From Cyrtodaria siliqua (taxonomy: Eukaryota > Mollusca > Bivalvia > Adapedonta > Hiatellidae): 64,000 bases of DNA. The notes below the pieces were generated by a model. It worked only from the letters and a program-made list of their open reading frames with translations. It made no database searches and was not told the origin of the DNA. Numbering within the stretch: position 1 is the first letter of the stretch; the number at the start of each line of letters is the position of its first letter. Below are positions 21,373 through 33,236 of this stretch, one piece after another. The position numbers were made by a program, and so were the translations under genes. The stretch is taken from the NCBI GenBank assembly GCA_037043455.1, contig JAWPHD010001824.1:124001-188000 (forward strand), written 5' to 3'.

Positions 21373-23330
21373 TTGGATAAAAAATATTTCCATTTTTATA
21401 AAGATATTTTTATATGTACCATTTATTATCCACCAAGTTCATCTATTTACACAAAACGTTTAGAGGTAGATATACTTAACATATTAGAAGAAGATATTGG
21501 TATATACAGAGATAAGGGGGAGATTTTAATGGTCGTACCTCTTCTGAACCAGACTTTATAGAAAATGACCAGTCTTCTCACATTTCCTTTAATCAAAACT
21601 ATTCTGTAGATTCAGTATTTAAACGTGACAGTCTTGATCAGGTATCTGATGCTAGGTGTAAAGAAATACTTGAACTGTGCATTTCAAACAGGCTTAGAAT
21701 TCTTAATGGTAGAACATTTGGTGACACCTTAGGTCATTTTACTTGTTATACACCTCAAGGCAGTAGCGTTGTTGATTATGCCATTTTTCTGAAGAATTGT
21801 TATCTCTGGTATTACATTACAAACAAACCAGGCCAGTGCCCAGTAAGTACATATGGAATGAACAATCAGTTGGTAAATTTCAGTCGGCGCTAATAGATCC
21901 AGATGTAAATGATCAAATTCATAATTTCATGAATAAGGATATTGAACTATCGGAAGCTGTTATAAACAAAGCATGCGATATTATACTATTGACAGCGAAT
22001 AAAGCACTCCGATTATCTAAAAACTACAACGATAGAAAGAAACAAAATAAGAAATTGTTTGATAATGATCTAAAATCCATGCGCAGTCATGTTATGAGTA
22101 AAGGTAAATTGTATTCTAAATATCCATTCGATCCTATTATAAAGGGCAGTTATTATAAGTTATATAGGCAATATAATAAACTCCGTAAGTATAAGGCTAA
22201 ACATTTTAAGAAAACTATTTTATACAAAGCTTATTGGAAGCTCATCAGCTCACTAAAGGATGAAAATAAAAAAGACCATGCACAATCTCTTGAGGCTTCA
22301 GACTGGTTTGAATACTTCAAAGATCTTAATTATATACCTGCTACATTCAAATCCAGATAAGATGAACTTGATTCACAATAATAGGATATGGAAAAGAACG
22401 ACTCGAAACTTTTCAATGAATTAGATTTTCATATAACCACTAAGGAAATTCAAGAGTCTATTAACAAATTAAAGTCTGGCTCTTCCTCAGGATTAGCAAT
22501 TATATTAAATGAAATGCTTAAAGCAGGCCAGTCAGTCCTGTTACCCTCATTAGACAAAATGTTTAATAAAGTACTTGTTTCTGGCTTTTACCCAAATGAA
22601 TGGACACATGGTTACATAACCCCTATTTTTAAGGCAAAAGATCCAAAGAATTCAGAACATTACAGAGGTGTAGCCGTTACATCATTAGGTAAACTGTTTA
22701 ACAGTATCCTCAATGCCATGTTAGATAAGTTTTTAAAAAAGCATCAACTAGTCAGCTCTCTTCAAATTGGATTTTCAAAAACGTCTAGAACCTCAGATCA
22801 CATGTTTATCTTTAAAAATCTTATTGACAAATATAACAACTCTGGTGACAAACAATTATTCACTTGTTTTATAGACTTCCGAAAAGCATTTGATACCGTT
22901 ATACACTCGGGCATAAAGATTAAACTGCTAAAATGGAGATAGGAGGACTCTTTTACGAAGTAATTAAAAATATGTATCAAAATAATCTTCTATGTGTTAA
23001 GGCAGACAGCAATTTAGTAACATATTCCTTTGTTTCACAGATAGGTGTTAGGCAAGGAGATAATATTCAGTCCGAACCTGTTCAAAATCTTCATTAATGA
23101 CCTGCCAGATTATTTATCTGATACTGCTGATCCGGCTATTCTTAACATCACTAGGCTAGATTGTCTTATGTACGCAGACGATGTTGTTCTTTTATCTACT
23201 ACAGCCCTTGGGTTACAAGAAAAATTAAACAAGCTTAATCTCTTTTGTCAGGATTGGTGTCTCAATATTAATGTTTTGAAATTTAAAGTGTTAATCTTAA
23301 ATAAGGCCGGTAGACATGAATGGTTCATAA
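21373..23330 (+). pseudogene. LINE with endonuclease and RT (jockey/CR1 type), decayed
   Basis: Frame pieces in order are: an AP-endonuclease-like domain (DIFICTIYYPPSS, then after a shift near 21515 GDFNGRTSSEPDFI and QGSSVVDYAIF); a linker 21797-22360; and an RT at 22388-23330 with INKLKSGSSSG, TPIFKAKDPKNSEHYRGVAV, motif A CFIDFRKAFDTV, motif B IGVRQGDNI and motif C LMYADDVVLLS. Stops and shifts near 21515, 21790, 22358, 22940 and 23070 disable it. Similarity ends near 23330, where an LTR-element remnant begins on the other strand. Confidence 0.85.
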
Positions 23331-23399
23331 TATTCCATAACAGAATCAGACTGGGATTGTGTGATCTCAAAGTTTGTATTGTTTCCAACACGAGACTGG

Positions 23400-24490
23400 G
23401 GTTTAGACCTTAAAGAGGTGTCTGAGACTAGTAGGTTTTACACCTTTTTTTTGTTTAAAAATGAGGTGACCTTTCTTTTTGCAATAATTGCAAGTAACTT
23501 GAGACAAGGATTTTTTATTAATATTCTCATTAGATGCTTGATGTTTAGAAATACTAGTTCTTAATGTACCATACTGATATTTAGAAGTACTGCCGTACGA
23601 GTGAGAGGGTTTCTTAAATGAAGAATTCTTCTGAAGCTTGATTTTTGAACAAAAGAAGCCCTGTGAGTTAGCGAATAATCATCCGCCAAACGTGCAGCAC
23701 CTTCCAAAGTTTTTACCTTTTGCTCATATCAGTAAGTTTAGAACATCATTGTTAATGCACTATTTGAACTCTTCAATTAAAATAAGTTTATCATGATTGC
23801 GCTCAATTTTTCTTGGATGCACACAATCTATAAAATAATTGTTTTTTGGTTCGAGCAATTTCAACATGATTGTGTTTGATCACTTTCTTTCTTACAATTT
23901 CTGCACTTCTGCCTACATGCTTCTGGTACCAATTCACACCTTTTAAGATAGTATCTTTAACAGTTTGGTATGAACACCTTTGTTCTACAGTTAATAGAGT
24001 GTAATGTTTAAAACACTCTGTAAAAGTAATGTCGAATGTTCTATTGGCCATTTCAAATTTTCAGCAATTTTCTGAAAATGAAGAAAATATTTATCAACTT
24101 CCTTTTCTTGAAAATGTAGTACTAATCTACTATGCTTTGTAACATCAAAAGTAGAAGATGAGTGGGTGGGTGTGATGCTTGAATCACTTTGCTTGCAAAA
24201 TTCAATTTGTGCATCTCTAATTCAAATTCTCTCCTTTTTTCTTCTTCATGTAATTCGATTTCTTTTCCTTTGATTTTTTTTCTTCTTTTTCTAGTTTCCT
24301 CAATTGAATTTCTTTTATATTTTGTAATTCAGTATTTTGAATCATATTTTGTTCCACCAACAAATTTAATGCTTCCTCTTTAAAAATGTCTTCCGAAACC
24401 AAAAATTGCACCAACATATTTTTAATCTCGGATTTTCTCATAGAAGATTTACATTTCGATAACTTATAATGTTTTGCAAGCAAGAGAAAT
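23400..24490 (-). pseudogene. Gag-like remnant of an LTR retrotransposon
   Basis: On the minus strand, 24483-24217 encodes MLAKHYKLSKCKSSMRKSEI and a Lys/Glu-rich coil, resembling the SAP-like N-terminus of Gypsy-class Gag proteins of molluscs. After a break, 24051-23803 and neighbouring frames give a capsid-like region (LTVEQRCSYQTVKDTILKG, NHVEIARTKKQLFYRLCASK) and, lower down, VKTLEGAARLADDYSLTH in other frames. No protease or RT follows; the copy is truncated against the LINE. Frames are interrupted repeatedly. Confidence 0.6.
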
Positions 24491-24692
24491 TCATCTTTTT
24501 AAGTGAATCAAACTCCTCCTGGGTAGGCGTAGTAACACATCTCTCAAGTTCAAAAACCGTTTAACTGATTTCACTCTTTATAAATTGAAAATGTACAACG
24601 TGTACTATTGGTTTTGTGCTTTTATTATTTATTTATTATTTATTATTGCCAAAAGCAATGTATAAATCGTTAAAGCACCGAAAATGTTTCTA

Positions 24693-24712
24693 TCGAGAAC
24701 GAGCGCCCAATT
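24693..24712 (-). other. Possible primer-binding site
   Basis: Directly inside the LTR end the minus strand reads TAAA then TTGGGCGCTCGTTCTCG, the position and style of a tRNA primer-binding site. The matching tRNA was not identified. Confidence 0.35.
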
Positions 24713-24714
24713 TA

Positions 24715-25327
24715 TGTTACAAGTTTTAAATGTAACGAGAAAGGAGGCAAAACCAGCAACACAAAAATATAATTAACACATGTATTTACATAAAATATTC
24801 ACGTACAGAATACACAAATCTAGTTTTTCATCAATATCCAATGTTTTAATTGTCCGAATTAAATTATCCAATGTTCCTTTAATTCACATTAGCAAGTGTC
24901 TTTTTAATCCAAAGCAGTAAGTGTCTCTTTTATCAAAATGTTAATTGTCCTTTCAGTCCAAATTAATATCCAATGTTTCCGATTTAGTCCAAATATACAA
25001 TTCCACTGTTATTATGAATGCGCACAATACTAAGTAAATCCTCTCACAAATATATTTTATATTTTTAAAAGGATTCAATTCAAAATTTATTTTTACTGAA
25101 TACTAATCTTCTGAATGTCTTAGCTTCTCCCAGAGTAAGTTTATATACTGCCAAATATTGTTCCAAAGGCTTCCCCCACTAAAACAGTCCAATGAGAACT
25201 GACCAAATTTCATCATAATGAGTTTGCATAAATGGTAAACACGTTTACATTTATACTAATTTTAACTGTTCTTCAAGGCCAATCAATAATAAACATGCAA
25301 CATGTAAACATTGAGATATAAATAACA
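24715..25327 (-). mobile_element. Putative 5' LTR (613 bp)
   Basis: In minus orientation the block starts TGTTAT and ends GTAACA (TG...CA termini with a 5-bp inverted repeat). It contains TATATAA (25141-25147) and, 50 bp downstream, AATAAA (25086-25091), in the order expected for promoter and polyadenylation signal. The Gag remnant follows on the same strand. No second LTR is visible in the window, so ends cannot be confirmed by pairing. Confidence 0.5.
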
Positions 25328-25364
25328 GAAGGCATTGCTAGCTTATGGAATGACGTGTTGTTTG

Positions 25365-26250
25365 TCATCCGTCGGTCCGTCGTCCGTCCGTTAACTGTTT
25401 ACTGTGGGCACTCTGGCCCCGCCATATTTCATCTGAGCTTATCCAAACTTAAATAGGAGTTGTATATCTGTAAGACCTCCAAGGAGTTCTTGAAACAGCC
25501 AAATGTTATCAATTATTCCTAAGTTATATGCCCTTGAATTGGCAAAAATGTATAATATTGTCTTGTGGGCACTCTAGTCCCTCCATTTTTTATTCGATTT
25601 TAACCAGATTTACATAGTAGGTATATATCCATAATATTCCGGACGAGTTCTTGAACCAGCAAGGTTTGATAGCTAATAGCTGAAATATTTGCCCTTGAAT
25701 TGACAAAGCGCACACTTTTGGCTTGTGGGCATTCTAGCCCCTCCATTTACTAATCTCTTAAAGGTTTTCTTTGTTTCTGTGTGTGTTTGTGGTTGACTGT
25801 CGTCCTTGAATGCTGCTTTTCCTGTTCGATTTTTACATCTATATTTACACAGTAATTATATATCCATAATATCTCGGACGAATTCTTGAACCATCAAGAT
25901 TCGATTGCTAATAGCTGAGTTATCTGCCCTTGATTTGGCATATGTGCATAATGTTGACTTTTGGTCACTATAGCTCCGCCATTTTGAATCCGATCTTAAC
26001 CAAACTTAGACCGAAGTTATATTTCCCTAAGATCTCGTACGAGTTTTTGAAGATGCCAGATTCTGTCGCGAATAGCTGCGTTATGACCCGTGAATTATCG
26101 AACATTTTATAATTTGGCCTTGTTACAAAAGAGTCAAAATCGCGTACTGGCCATAACTTTGAAAGTACTGAGGGAGATTGGATGAAATCCCCTGATATAT
26201 TAGCCTTATAAGCCAGAAGATCATCCACAGACCCTCTTGGGCCTCTTGTT
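25365..26250 (+). repeat. Tandem array, about 170-190-bp unit
   Basis: Starts GTCGGTCCGTCGTCCGTCCG. Units share GGGCACTCTAGCCCCTCCATTT, ATCCATAATATCTCGGACGA, TTCTTGAACCA and ATGCCCTTGAATTGGCA. Ends CCTCTTGGGCCTCTTGTTT. A 95-bp piece of retroelement tail (family E) interrupts it at 25760-25855. Confidence 0.75.
25760..25855 (+). mobile_element. Short 3' tail fragment, family E
   Basis: GTGTGTTTGTGGTTGACTGTC then GTCCTTGAATGCTGC and CTGTTCGATTTTTACATC match the last part of 27850-28150 and 51660-52000. Confidence 0.65.
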
Positions 26251-26620
26251 TATGAAGAGCCCCAAACTCCTTAATGATTTTTTTTCTTGAGGTTAAGATC
26301 ATGCTGGGAGATTAATATAATGAGCAAATGAATTTCTTTATCAGATATCGTCATTCACCAGTTGATATCGTCATTATCAATAAAACGCTCGATGTTGCGA
26401 TAATTGTTCAAGCCCACTTTACAAATAACTAGACACCATAATGAAATAATCATCAGACGATTGTAGAGGCAAAAATATCTTAAAAATGTTAACAAACACT
26501 TTTAAACCAACCAGTTTTGCTATATAATACCATTATTACAAAACAATCGGCGGAATCACTCGCTAATGCACATAGAAAAAAATCCTTTTAAATATCTGAC
26601 CATTTACGTCGAACCATTGA

Positions 26621-27046
26621 GGTGTAGCACACCCATTGCGTCACAGGAAGTTGTGGCTTGGGGTATAGTAGATAATTTTCGTTTCTTTTTGTAAAAAAGG
26701 GCAATTTCACTAATTTAAAGTGTCATTTTTGTTTATATCACATGGTTGAACTATGTGTTACATTTTTCAAGCACTATCTTGTTAAAATCGTGAGTTGTAC
26801 ATGGAAATGAGTGTATGAATACAATATTTTGGCACCTCGGTATATATGTTTTTAAAAGAAGCATTCATTCATGAGACAAGTACTTCCTTAGAAGATACAT
26901 GACCCCCGTTTTTCTGTGGATGTTTTGGCAGCATATGTGCCATATGTGATGAGAATGAAGTTATTTTTTTTTTAATTGGGTCTAGATATGAATGACAACA
27001 TTAATTAATACACAACTCAATGCAAAAATCAATGGACGTGTTACAG
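26621..27046 (-). mobile_element. Non-autonomous element with imperfect terminal inverted repeats (copy 2)
   Basis: Inverted relative of 50781-51244: GGTGTAGCACACCCATTGCG at the left end and TGCAAAAATCAATGGACGTG near the right. Shared interior blocks include GAGTGTATGAATACAATATT and TTGGCAGCATATGTGCCATA. Flanks TTGA (left) and TTGA (right) may be a target duplication. Confidence 0.6.
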
Positions 27047-27780
27047 TTTGAATACATTTTACATGCCCAAAAAATAGAGTCTGCTAAAAATGTTCAGCCA
27101 TGGGAGACAACGAGTACACATCAATCAATTAAAGTTTGCAGACAGTTATTTTCCTTTAAATTTGGAACGTCGAAGTCAAGCAAATTCCATCCGAATGTAC
27201 GGTTGAAAAAAACATATGAAATTGCAGATACAACTTTTTTGTAAATATTTTTGCATTCAACTTTAATGGTATATTTCTGTTTCAATCAATAATAATACAA
27301 GTTTACATCATCCCAAAAGCGGGGTAGTCGGTATTACACTGAAGATGACTACATTCAGCGCAGACGATGGGCCGAATTCAGTGTATATTTAGTAACGGTC
27401 ACGTGACAATTGTTACCGATAATATAGAAAACACATCTTGTTTTACGACAAAGGTGTACAATGCTCTACTGGAAAAATATTTATGAGATGACTATTTTTG
27501 CTTCAGTTATGTAAAAGAACCTACATAACAAATGACGATATCTGGTAAACAGACAGTATTGTACATGTCGATTGACAAAAAATCGAGTTTAGATGATTTA
27601 AAAAAAGGCGTACTTGATAAATGTTGAAAGATGAGATATAGGGTCCTTTACAAACCGCAGAGTCCAAACGCAATGACATCGTAGGTCCGCACTGTACTAC
27701 AAACAAGGAGCAATATTTAATTAATTATAAAATGAAAAAGACAAAATACAACAGAAAGGGTGGTGAAGACAGGGTTACCG
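27047..27780. other. No feature recognised
   Basis: A short imperfect palindromic region near 27330-27400 (TACACTGAA/TTCAGTGTA) is present; nothing coding. Confidence 0.35.
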
Positions 27781-27789
27781 ATTTGCAAC

Positions 27790-28150
27790 GGTCAGTGGGC
27801 AATAAGGCCTACAGGTTAGCTCGAATCTATTTTATCAATGCTGCCTTTTTGGTAAGAGAAAATAGGTCATGGCGGGGATTTCTTTACTTACAATGTCCCG
27901 TTTTATTGGGTTGACAATAGGGTAAGTGTGAGGTTTGTGGACCCTAGAACCTGGATTAAACCCCAGCGGCCATTTTTGTCACTGACCGTTCCAAGGCGGT
28001 AACCCTATTGCCAACCCTTTTGTGTTTGTGATGTCTTATTTGGCATTTTATTCATCTTTAAATGTGTTCTGTGTTTCTGTGTGTGTTTGTGGTTGACTGT
28101 CGTCCTTGAATGCTGCTTTTCCTGTTCGATTTTTATATCTATATTTATGT
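27790..28150 (+). mobile_element. Retroelement 3' tail, family E
   Basis: Shares with 51660-52000, in order, ATCAATGCTGCCTT, GGCGGGGAT, ATTGGGTTGACAATAGGGTA, GACCGTTCC...AGGCGGTA, CAACCCTTTTGTGTTTGTGATG and CTGTTCGATTTTTATATC. At 51395 this tail follows directly the C-terminus of the YLDD RT, so it is probably that element's 3' UTR. Confidence 0.55.
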
Positions 28151-28429
28151 TTACACAATCCTCAATATTATCCTGTTTTCAGCACCCAAATAGACAAGAC
28201 AGTGTAATCAAAACTTCATCCCATCAAAAGGAATTTTCTAGCAATAAAGTCCACATCCAGAGAAACTAACAAAAGAAACACTAAGACGTTGTTGTAAAGC
28301 TATATAAGATACAAAATAAGATACATCTCAGGATGTATCCAGAATTGTACTGAACAACCACAGCAGTTACAGTCAAAGAGAAAACCAATCTAGGGTACGA
28401 CCAGTAAACCCGAGGAACGAAAGCTCATG

Positions 28430-28930
28430 CACCTACCTCCCTTGGTCGGGGTTTCGGTAGGTGCAATCATAGAGTCCCAAGAGGTTGTCCGGTCATCGCA
28501 CAAGGAAAAAGTGAAGCGTATTTGCCAAATGAGTAACGACGTAGCGTTGTAAACCTTCGCCTCTCACCGCTGCGGGTTCGAATCCCACTGGGAGCTCGAC
28601 TTGTAAGTGAGGATATTTTGATTTTGAGATGTTCAGTACTGGTTCCAAGAAAAGTTGATGGTCTGCCTCCATCACAAAAAATCGACCGTCATATATAACC
28701 TTACATGTGTTGAAAATGACGTAAAACACCATACAATCAAAACAAACAAAACAAACAAACAAAGAAGCGTAGTGGCTGACTGTAGAGGGGTCAATCACTA
28801 AACATGCAGTGCGTTGTAATACTAAAGGGTCATACCCTTTTCTGACGAAACCCGCCATATCCCATTTTCTGAAGTTTATAGATCACAACACCATAAAATA
28901 AGGGTTGTGATATTCCTAGATAACATGTGG
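28430..28930 (-). pseudogene. YLDD retroelement C-terminal fragment, split by a SINE
   Basis: The minus strand gives GFVRKGYDPLVLQRTACLVI then DPSTVSHYASLF from 28858 to 28772, and after the SINE at 28521-28763 continues CAMTGQPLG with the terminal conserved block. Upstream of 28858 a decayed SQPLFYGVVIYKLQK is readable. Matches copies at 38735, 48690 and 54520. Confidence 0.7.
28521..28763 (+). mobile_element. tRNA-derived SINE, family B, with target duplication
   Basis: Flanked by GAAGCGTA at 28513-28520 and 28764-28771. Inside are a tRNA-like head, B box GGGTTCGAATCCC (28574-28586), body GGTCTGCCTCCATCACAAA, and tail GACGTAAAACACCATACAAT with CAAA repeats. It lies in a retroelement fragment on the other strand. 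Confidence 0.9.
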
Positions 28931-29125
28931 GAGAGAGGGTTGGATCAAACAGGTTTATCCTGAAACGTCATATTTTACCACACGAGCGTGTATTGATCAT
29001 GTACCTATATCCTAGTGCATCGTCTCCTAGATACAAATATGCGCATATACATATTATGGAATGATTTTTGTTTAATGAACCATTTAATCATATGTATTTA
29101 TTTTAAATGTATGGTTATCTCAGAA

Positions 29126-29235
29126 CGAAGTTTGTACAGCTCAGTAAGTGTGCCAGGTTCGCCGCCAGAACTCGAACCTGGATATCTTTTCTCGAAAGAA
29201 AAGCATTCTTCCTTACACTACAGATATGTTCCCAA
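29126..29235 (-). mobile_element. tRNA-derived SINE, family C (minus copy)
   Basis: The minus strand has GTGTAAGGAAGAATGC, the hairpin CTTTTCTTTCGAGAAAAG and B-box-like AGGTTCGAGTTC. The plus relative is at 61222-61310. The 18-base hairpin is shared by both. Confidence 0.55.
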
Positions 29236-29339
29236 CAGCACAGAGCGTACACAAAATTAATCAGTCAAATTAAATTTAGATTAAACATATTTTACTTCAA
29301 ATAAACTACAACTTATACTGTATATTTACATGATCCATT

Positions 29340-30875
29340 CTAGGCAAGGATCTTAACTCTTAAATCATGACCTTTGAATCGGCCAGATGAAGCTGCAGGT
29401 TATGCTTACAAATTAATTCCAACACTTCAATAACAAGAAACCCACTGAAAACAAGAAATTCAGCGAAGTACAAGTCCCCAAGATATGTTACCATCTATCT
29501 TAAAACTGCACAATGGATGCTCCTCAATCCTGCCAAATTTCATAAGACAGCCATCAAGGGAAAGTAAACTTATTGAGAAAAATAAAGTTTTTTATTTATA
29601 TTAACAACAACCTTGACCTCTGAACAACCGACCTGAATAACAATCCAGTACTTCCTTTCAATGAGCTGCACATGTTGATGAAGTTTTGTTAAACTCCATC
29701 AAGATAATGTGAAGTCAACAGTTACCTTGACCTTTGCATAAAGTAAATCTTTGCATAAATGACCCAAATAACAATTGCATGCTTAGTTCTCCAAGTGCCG
29801 CAACTTGTGGTGAATCTTTTGCTAAATCCCTCATTGAGACTAAAGTTACTGCGAGAAAAGAGGTGTAGGTTCACGGTTAAGTCTTGTTAAAATCACGCAA
29901 TGGGAACTAATTGTACTGAGCGGAAACCCATTTTTATTTTATTTATATTGACAATGACGTTGAGGCTTGACCTTTTCACAAAACAACCTGAATAACAATC
30001 CCATGCTTCCTTTCCACGAGCCACACCTTGTGGTGAAGTTTCCTTATAATCCTGCAAGGGAAAATCAATTTATTGAGTAGAAATCAATTGTACATGTACT
30101 AACAGTGACCTTGCTCTGAAATCAAATTGCCTAAATAACAACCCTGAGCTTAATTTAAATGAGCTGCAGTTTGTGATGAAATTTCGTTAAAATTCTTTAT
30201 GGGAAGGTGAATTTGTTCAGGAGAAACTGATTTTTATTTGTATTAACAGTGATCCTTACCTTTGGAAAAATGACCTGAATAACAATTTCATGTTTAATTC
30301 CATTGAGATGATATTTTTGTTAAATCCGTTTTTGTTAAATCAGTCAAGGGAAACTAAAGGTATTGAGTGGAAACCAATTTCCTATAGCAACAATGACCTT
30401 GACTTAAAATTGAACTACCTTAATAACAATGGTGAGCTTTCTTTCCATGAGACGCACTTTGTGGTGAAGTTTTATTAAAATTCCTTAAGGAAAAGTCAGT
30501 TATGCATGCCATCTTCGGGATGGTTATTTTGTTTTATGAGTATTGAGTTCTGCTCAACCTGGGGCTAGAGGGCGTGTGCGGTAGCTACCATATTTCACTA
30601 CCGCTCATGAATACTCTTAATCAAACCGAGACTGCAATATTTCGTATGTGTCGTGCTCGACCGCTTCCAAAGGTCCATTATCATATTATTCAGCAAAAAG
30701 CAATTTGTATTGACATATCGATAACCTGAATAACAATCCCATGCTTTGTTATTGAATGGAAACACAAATCCTATTTATAGTAACAGTGACCTTAACCTTT
30801 TACCAAATGACCAGAATAGCAATCCTGAAATTTCTTTCCAAGAGACTTTTTGGTGACGTTTTGTCTGTATTAAAG
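29340..30875 (+). repeat. Tandem array, about 165-185-bp unit
   Basis: Units share AACAATGACCTTGACCT, TGACCTGAATAACAATCCCA, TGCTTCCTTTCCA, GAGCTGCA...TTGTGGTGAAGTTT and GGGAAA...TATTGAG. Roughly eight units are discernible. Hairpin repeat F is inserted at 30495-30690, after which one more unit resumes. Confidence 0.7.
30495..30690 (+). repeat. Hairpin repeat family F inside array
   Basis: Begins TGCATGCCATCTTCGGGATGG, then TGAGTTCTGCTCAACC, GGCTAGAGGGCGTG, the GCGGTAGC...CTACCGC stem and ATCAAACCGAGACTGCAATA. Confidence 0.75.
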
Positions 30876-32030
30876 GTAGAAAAATGTCGACAAGTCATAA
30901 AGCGCAACTGTTGTTCCGATTAAACATTATGATCTACATTTGGTCAGAGATGCCTTTATCGGATTACTTTATTACCATATTTTATGATCGAGTTTACTCG
31001 GTTGATATAATACAGCTCACGCAAAACTCACACTTTATTATGTCATTTAGAGCGAGTTAAATCGCGTACTTATGCAGAGTTTGGTGACAAATCTACTTGG
31101 AGTGGAAATCAACTACATGAAAAAAGATACTTTGCGTAGAAACTCAAAATTTGGCCATGTCGAAATTACACAAGTAGTGGGTGCATCTATTTTTTGTTTA
31201 GGTCATTTTTGTCCAAAATTATTCAGTAAGTTTAAAGAAAAATGATAAACTTTCTATTTATGGATGTTGGAAACTCATAAATACAATAATTCCTGGTTAT
31301 TTTCTTGCGACACAATGCAATTTATACGACTGTTCCTATTATTGACATACATAGTTTATATTACACCTGATCATCCCTTATTTTTTAATAGTTTTATCTT
31401 TATATATTTACATTAATTTTTAATTAATTCTTCATTTTCATAAATGTTTGCGCACAATATGACCTATTTATGTGTCGACGTGCCGTAAAACACCATTCAT
31501 TCATTCATTCCTATTATTGACTTTACGTTGATTGAACATATCCATTCGAGTGGAAATGCTGCATATTATGTTTAATATTGTTCTAATTATTTATTTTGTT
31601 GTAGAATTTCAACTGAGTTTTGCGGTGCCCCAAACCATGAAAGGTTACATAGCGCCTAACAGGAATGAACATGCAAGGCTCATTCTGTATAATTTTATAC
31701 ATCAAAATAAAATATGGAAAATGGGCCTAGAACAGTATAACCTAAGAACCGTAGAGTTATTGCGAATTCTTTAGTAGACACTTCATTTACAATGAAGCAA
31801 CGTTTCTATACGCGGTGTCATGATAAAGACCTTGAATGAGCATGACAAAAAAATGCCAAAATGAACATGACTTGGGGGTTTGGGGTTTGGAGGGATCGGA
31901 TCATCTCCTATGGCTTAAGCACACTTTGAAGTGGTTGTATTCTACCCCAGCAACCACACAGGGGGATAGTTATTTGTAGTCAGTTACTTTACGAAGTTTA
32001 CTAGTCAGTATTTTCATATAAATATATCAA
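30876..32030. other. No gene; SINE-like tails
   Basis: CGACGTGCCGTAAAACACCA with (TTCA)n at 31477-31510 looks like a SINE tail (compare the reverse at 12722-12755). TTACATAGCGCCTAACAGGA at 31643-31663 recurs near 46143. Otherwise nothing recognised. Confidence 0.4.
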
Positions 32031-32094
32031 TGGTGTATATGGTTAGAAATAATGAAAAGCTAGAAATGTGTCCATGGGACACGGATGCCATCAC

Positions 32095-33080
32095 TAAAAA
32101 CATCATTGTAAAACGTAAAATTTGATGAAAAAGGGGCCATAACTCTGGTAATACTGGGTCGATTTTGAGGCCGAATCTATATGCACATTTTGATATTAAA
32201 GGTAAGCATTCTGTAAAGTTTGAAAAGAAATGGAGGAAAACTGTGGGAGGAGATAGACACAAGATATTTTAACGTAACATTTGATAAAAAAAGGGCCAGA
32301 ACTCTGGTAATACTGGGTCGATTTTGATTCTGAAAAGATATGCACATCTTGACATCATAGATAAGTATCCTGTAAAGTTTCAAAGCAATCGGTTGAAATG
32401 TGTGGATTTTAATACACACACAAGATATTGTGACGTAAAATTGACAAAAAAGGGGCAGTAACTCCGGTTATACTGGTTTGATTTTGACGCCGAAACGAAA
32501 AGCACATATATACATCGTAGGTAGGCATCGTGTAAATTCTCAAAGCAATTGGTTGAAAAGTGTGGGAGGAGATAGACACACAATATATTTTAACGTACAA
32601 TTTGACGAAAAAGGGACCATAACTCCGGTAATACTTTGGTCTATTTTGATGCCGACACTATATGCATATTTTGACATCATACGTAAGCATCCTGTAATGT
32701 TTCGAAGCAATCGGTTAAAATGGAAAAGTGTGGGAGAAGATAGACACACAAGATATTTTGAGGTACAATTTGACAAAATAATGGGCAATAACTCCGGTAA
32801 TTCTGGGTCGATTTTGATGCCGAAACGAAAGACACATTTTGACATCATGGTTAATTATCCTGTAAAGTTTCGAAGTAATCGGTGAAAAGTGTGGGAGGAG
32901 ATAGACACACCAGATATTGTCACGTAAAATTTGACGAAAAAGGGGCCATAACTCCAGTAATACTGCATCGATTTTGATGCCGAAATGATATGCAATCTTG
33001 ACATCATAGGTAAGCATCCTGTAAAGTTTCGAAGCAATCGAAAAGTGTGGGAGGAGATAGACACACACACTTTTTTGGAC
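32095..33080 (-). repeat. Tandem array, about 164-bp unit, about six copies
   Basis: Read on the plus strand, units contain GGGCCATAACTCTGGTAATA, CTGGGTCGATTTTGATGCCG, ATTTTGACATCATAGGTAAG, CATCCTGTAAAGTTTCGAAG and GTGTGGGAGGAGATAGACAC. Right end ACTTTTTTGGACGGACATGG, hence minus orientation by comparison with other arrays. Overlapping open frames on both strands reflect a unit near a multiple of three, not a gene. Confidence 0.85.
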
Positions 33081-33236
33081 GGACATGGGTAACGCCATTC
33101 GGTGGTGGGGGCTGCATTGGCATATAAAATGTAAAGAATCCCGGTTCATAAACCTGTTGTGAGTGCCGCCTTGTAAAATGCATTGGGCAAACAGAAGGAA
33201 GGCTTGAATTATTTTTTATATCTCTGAAAACGGACA

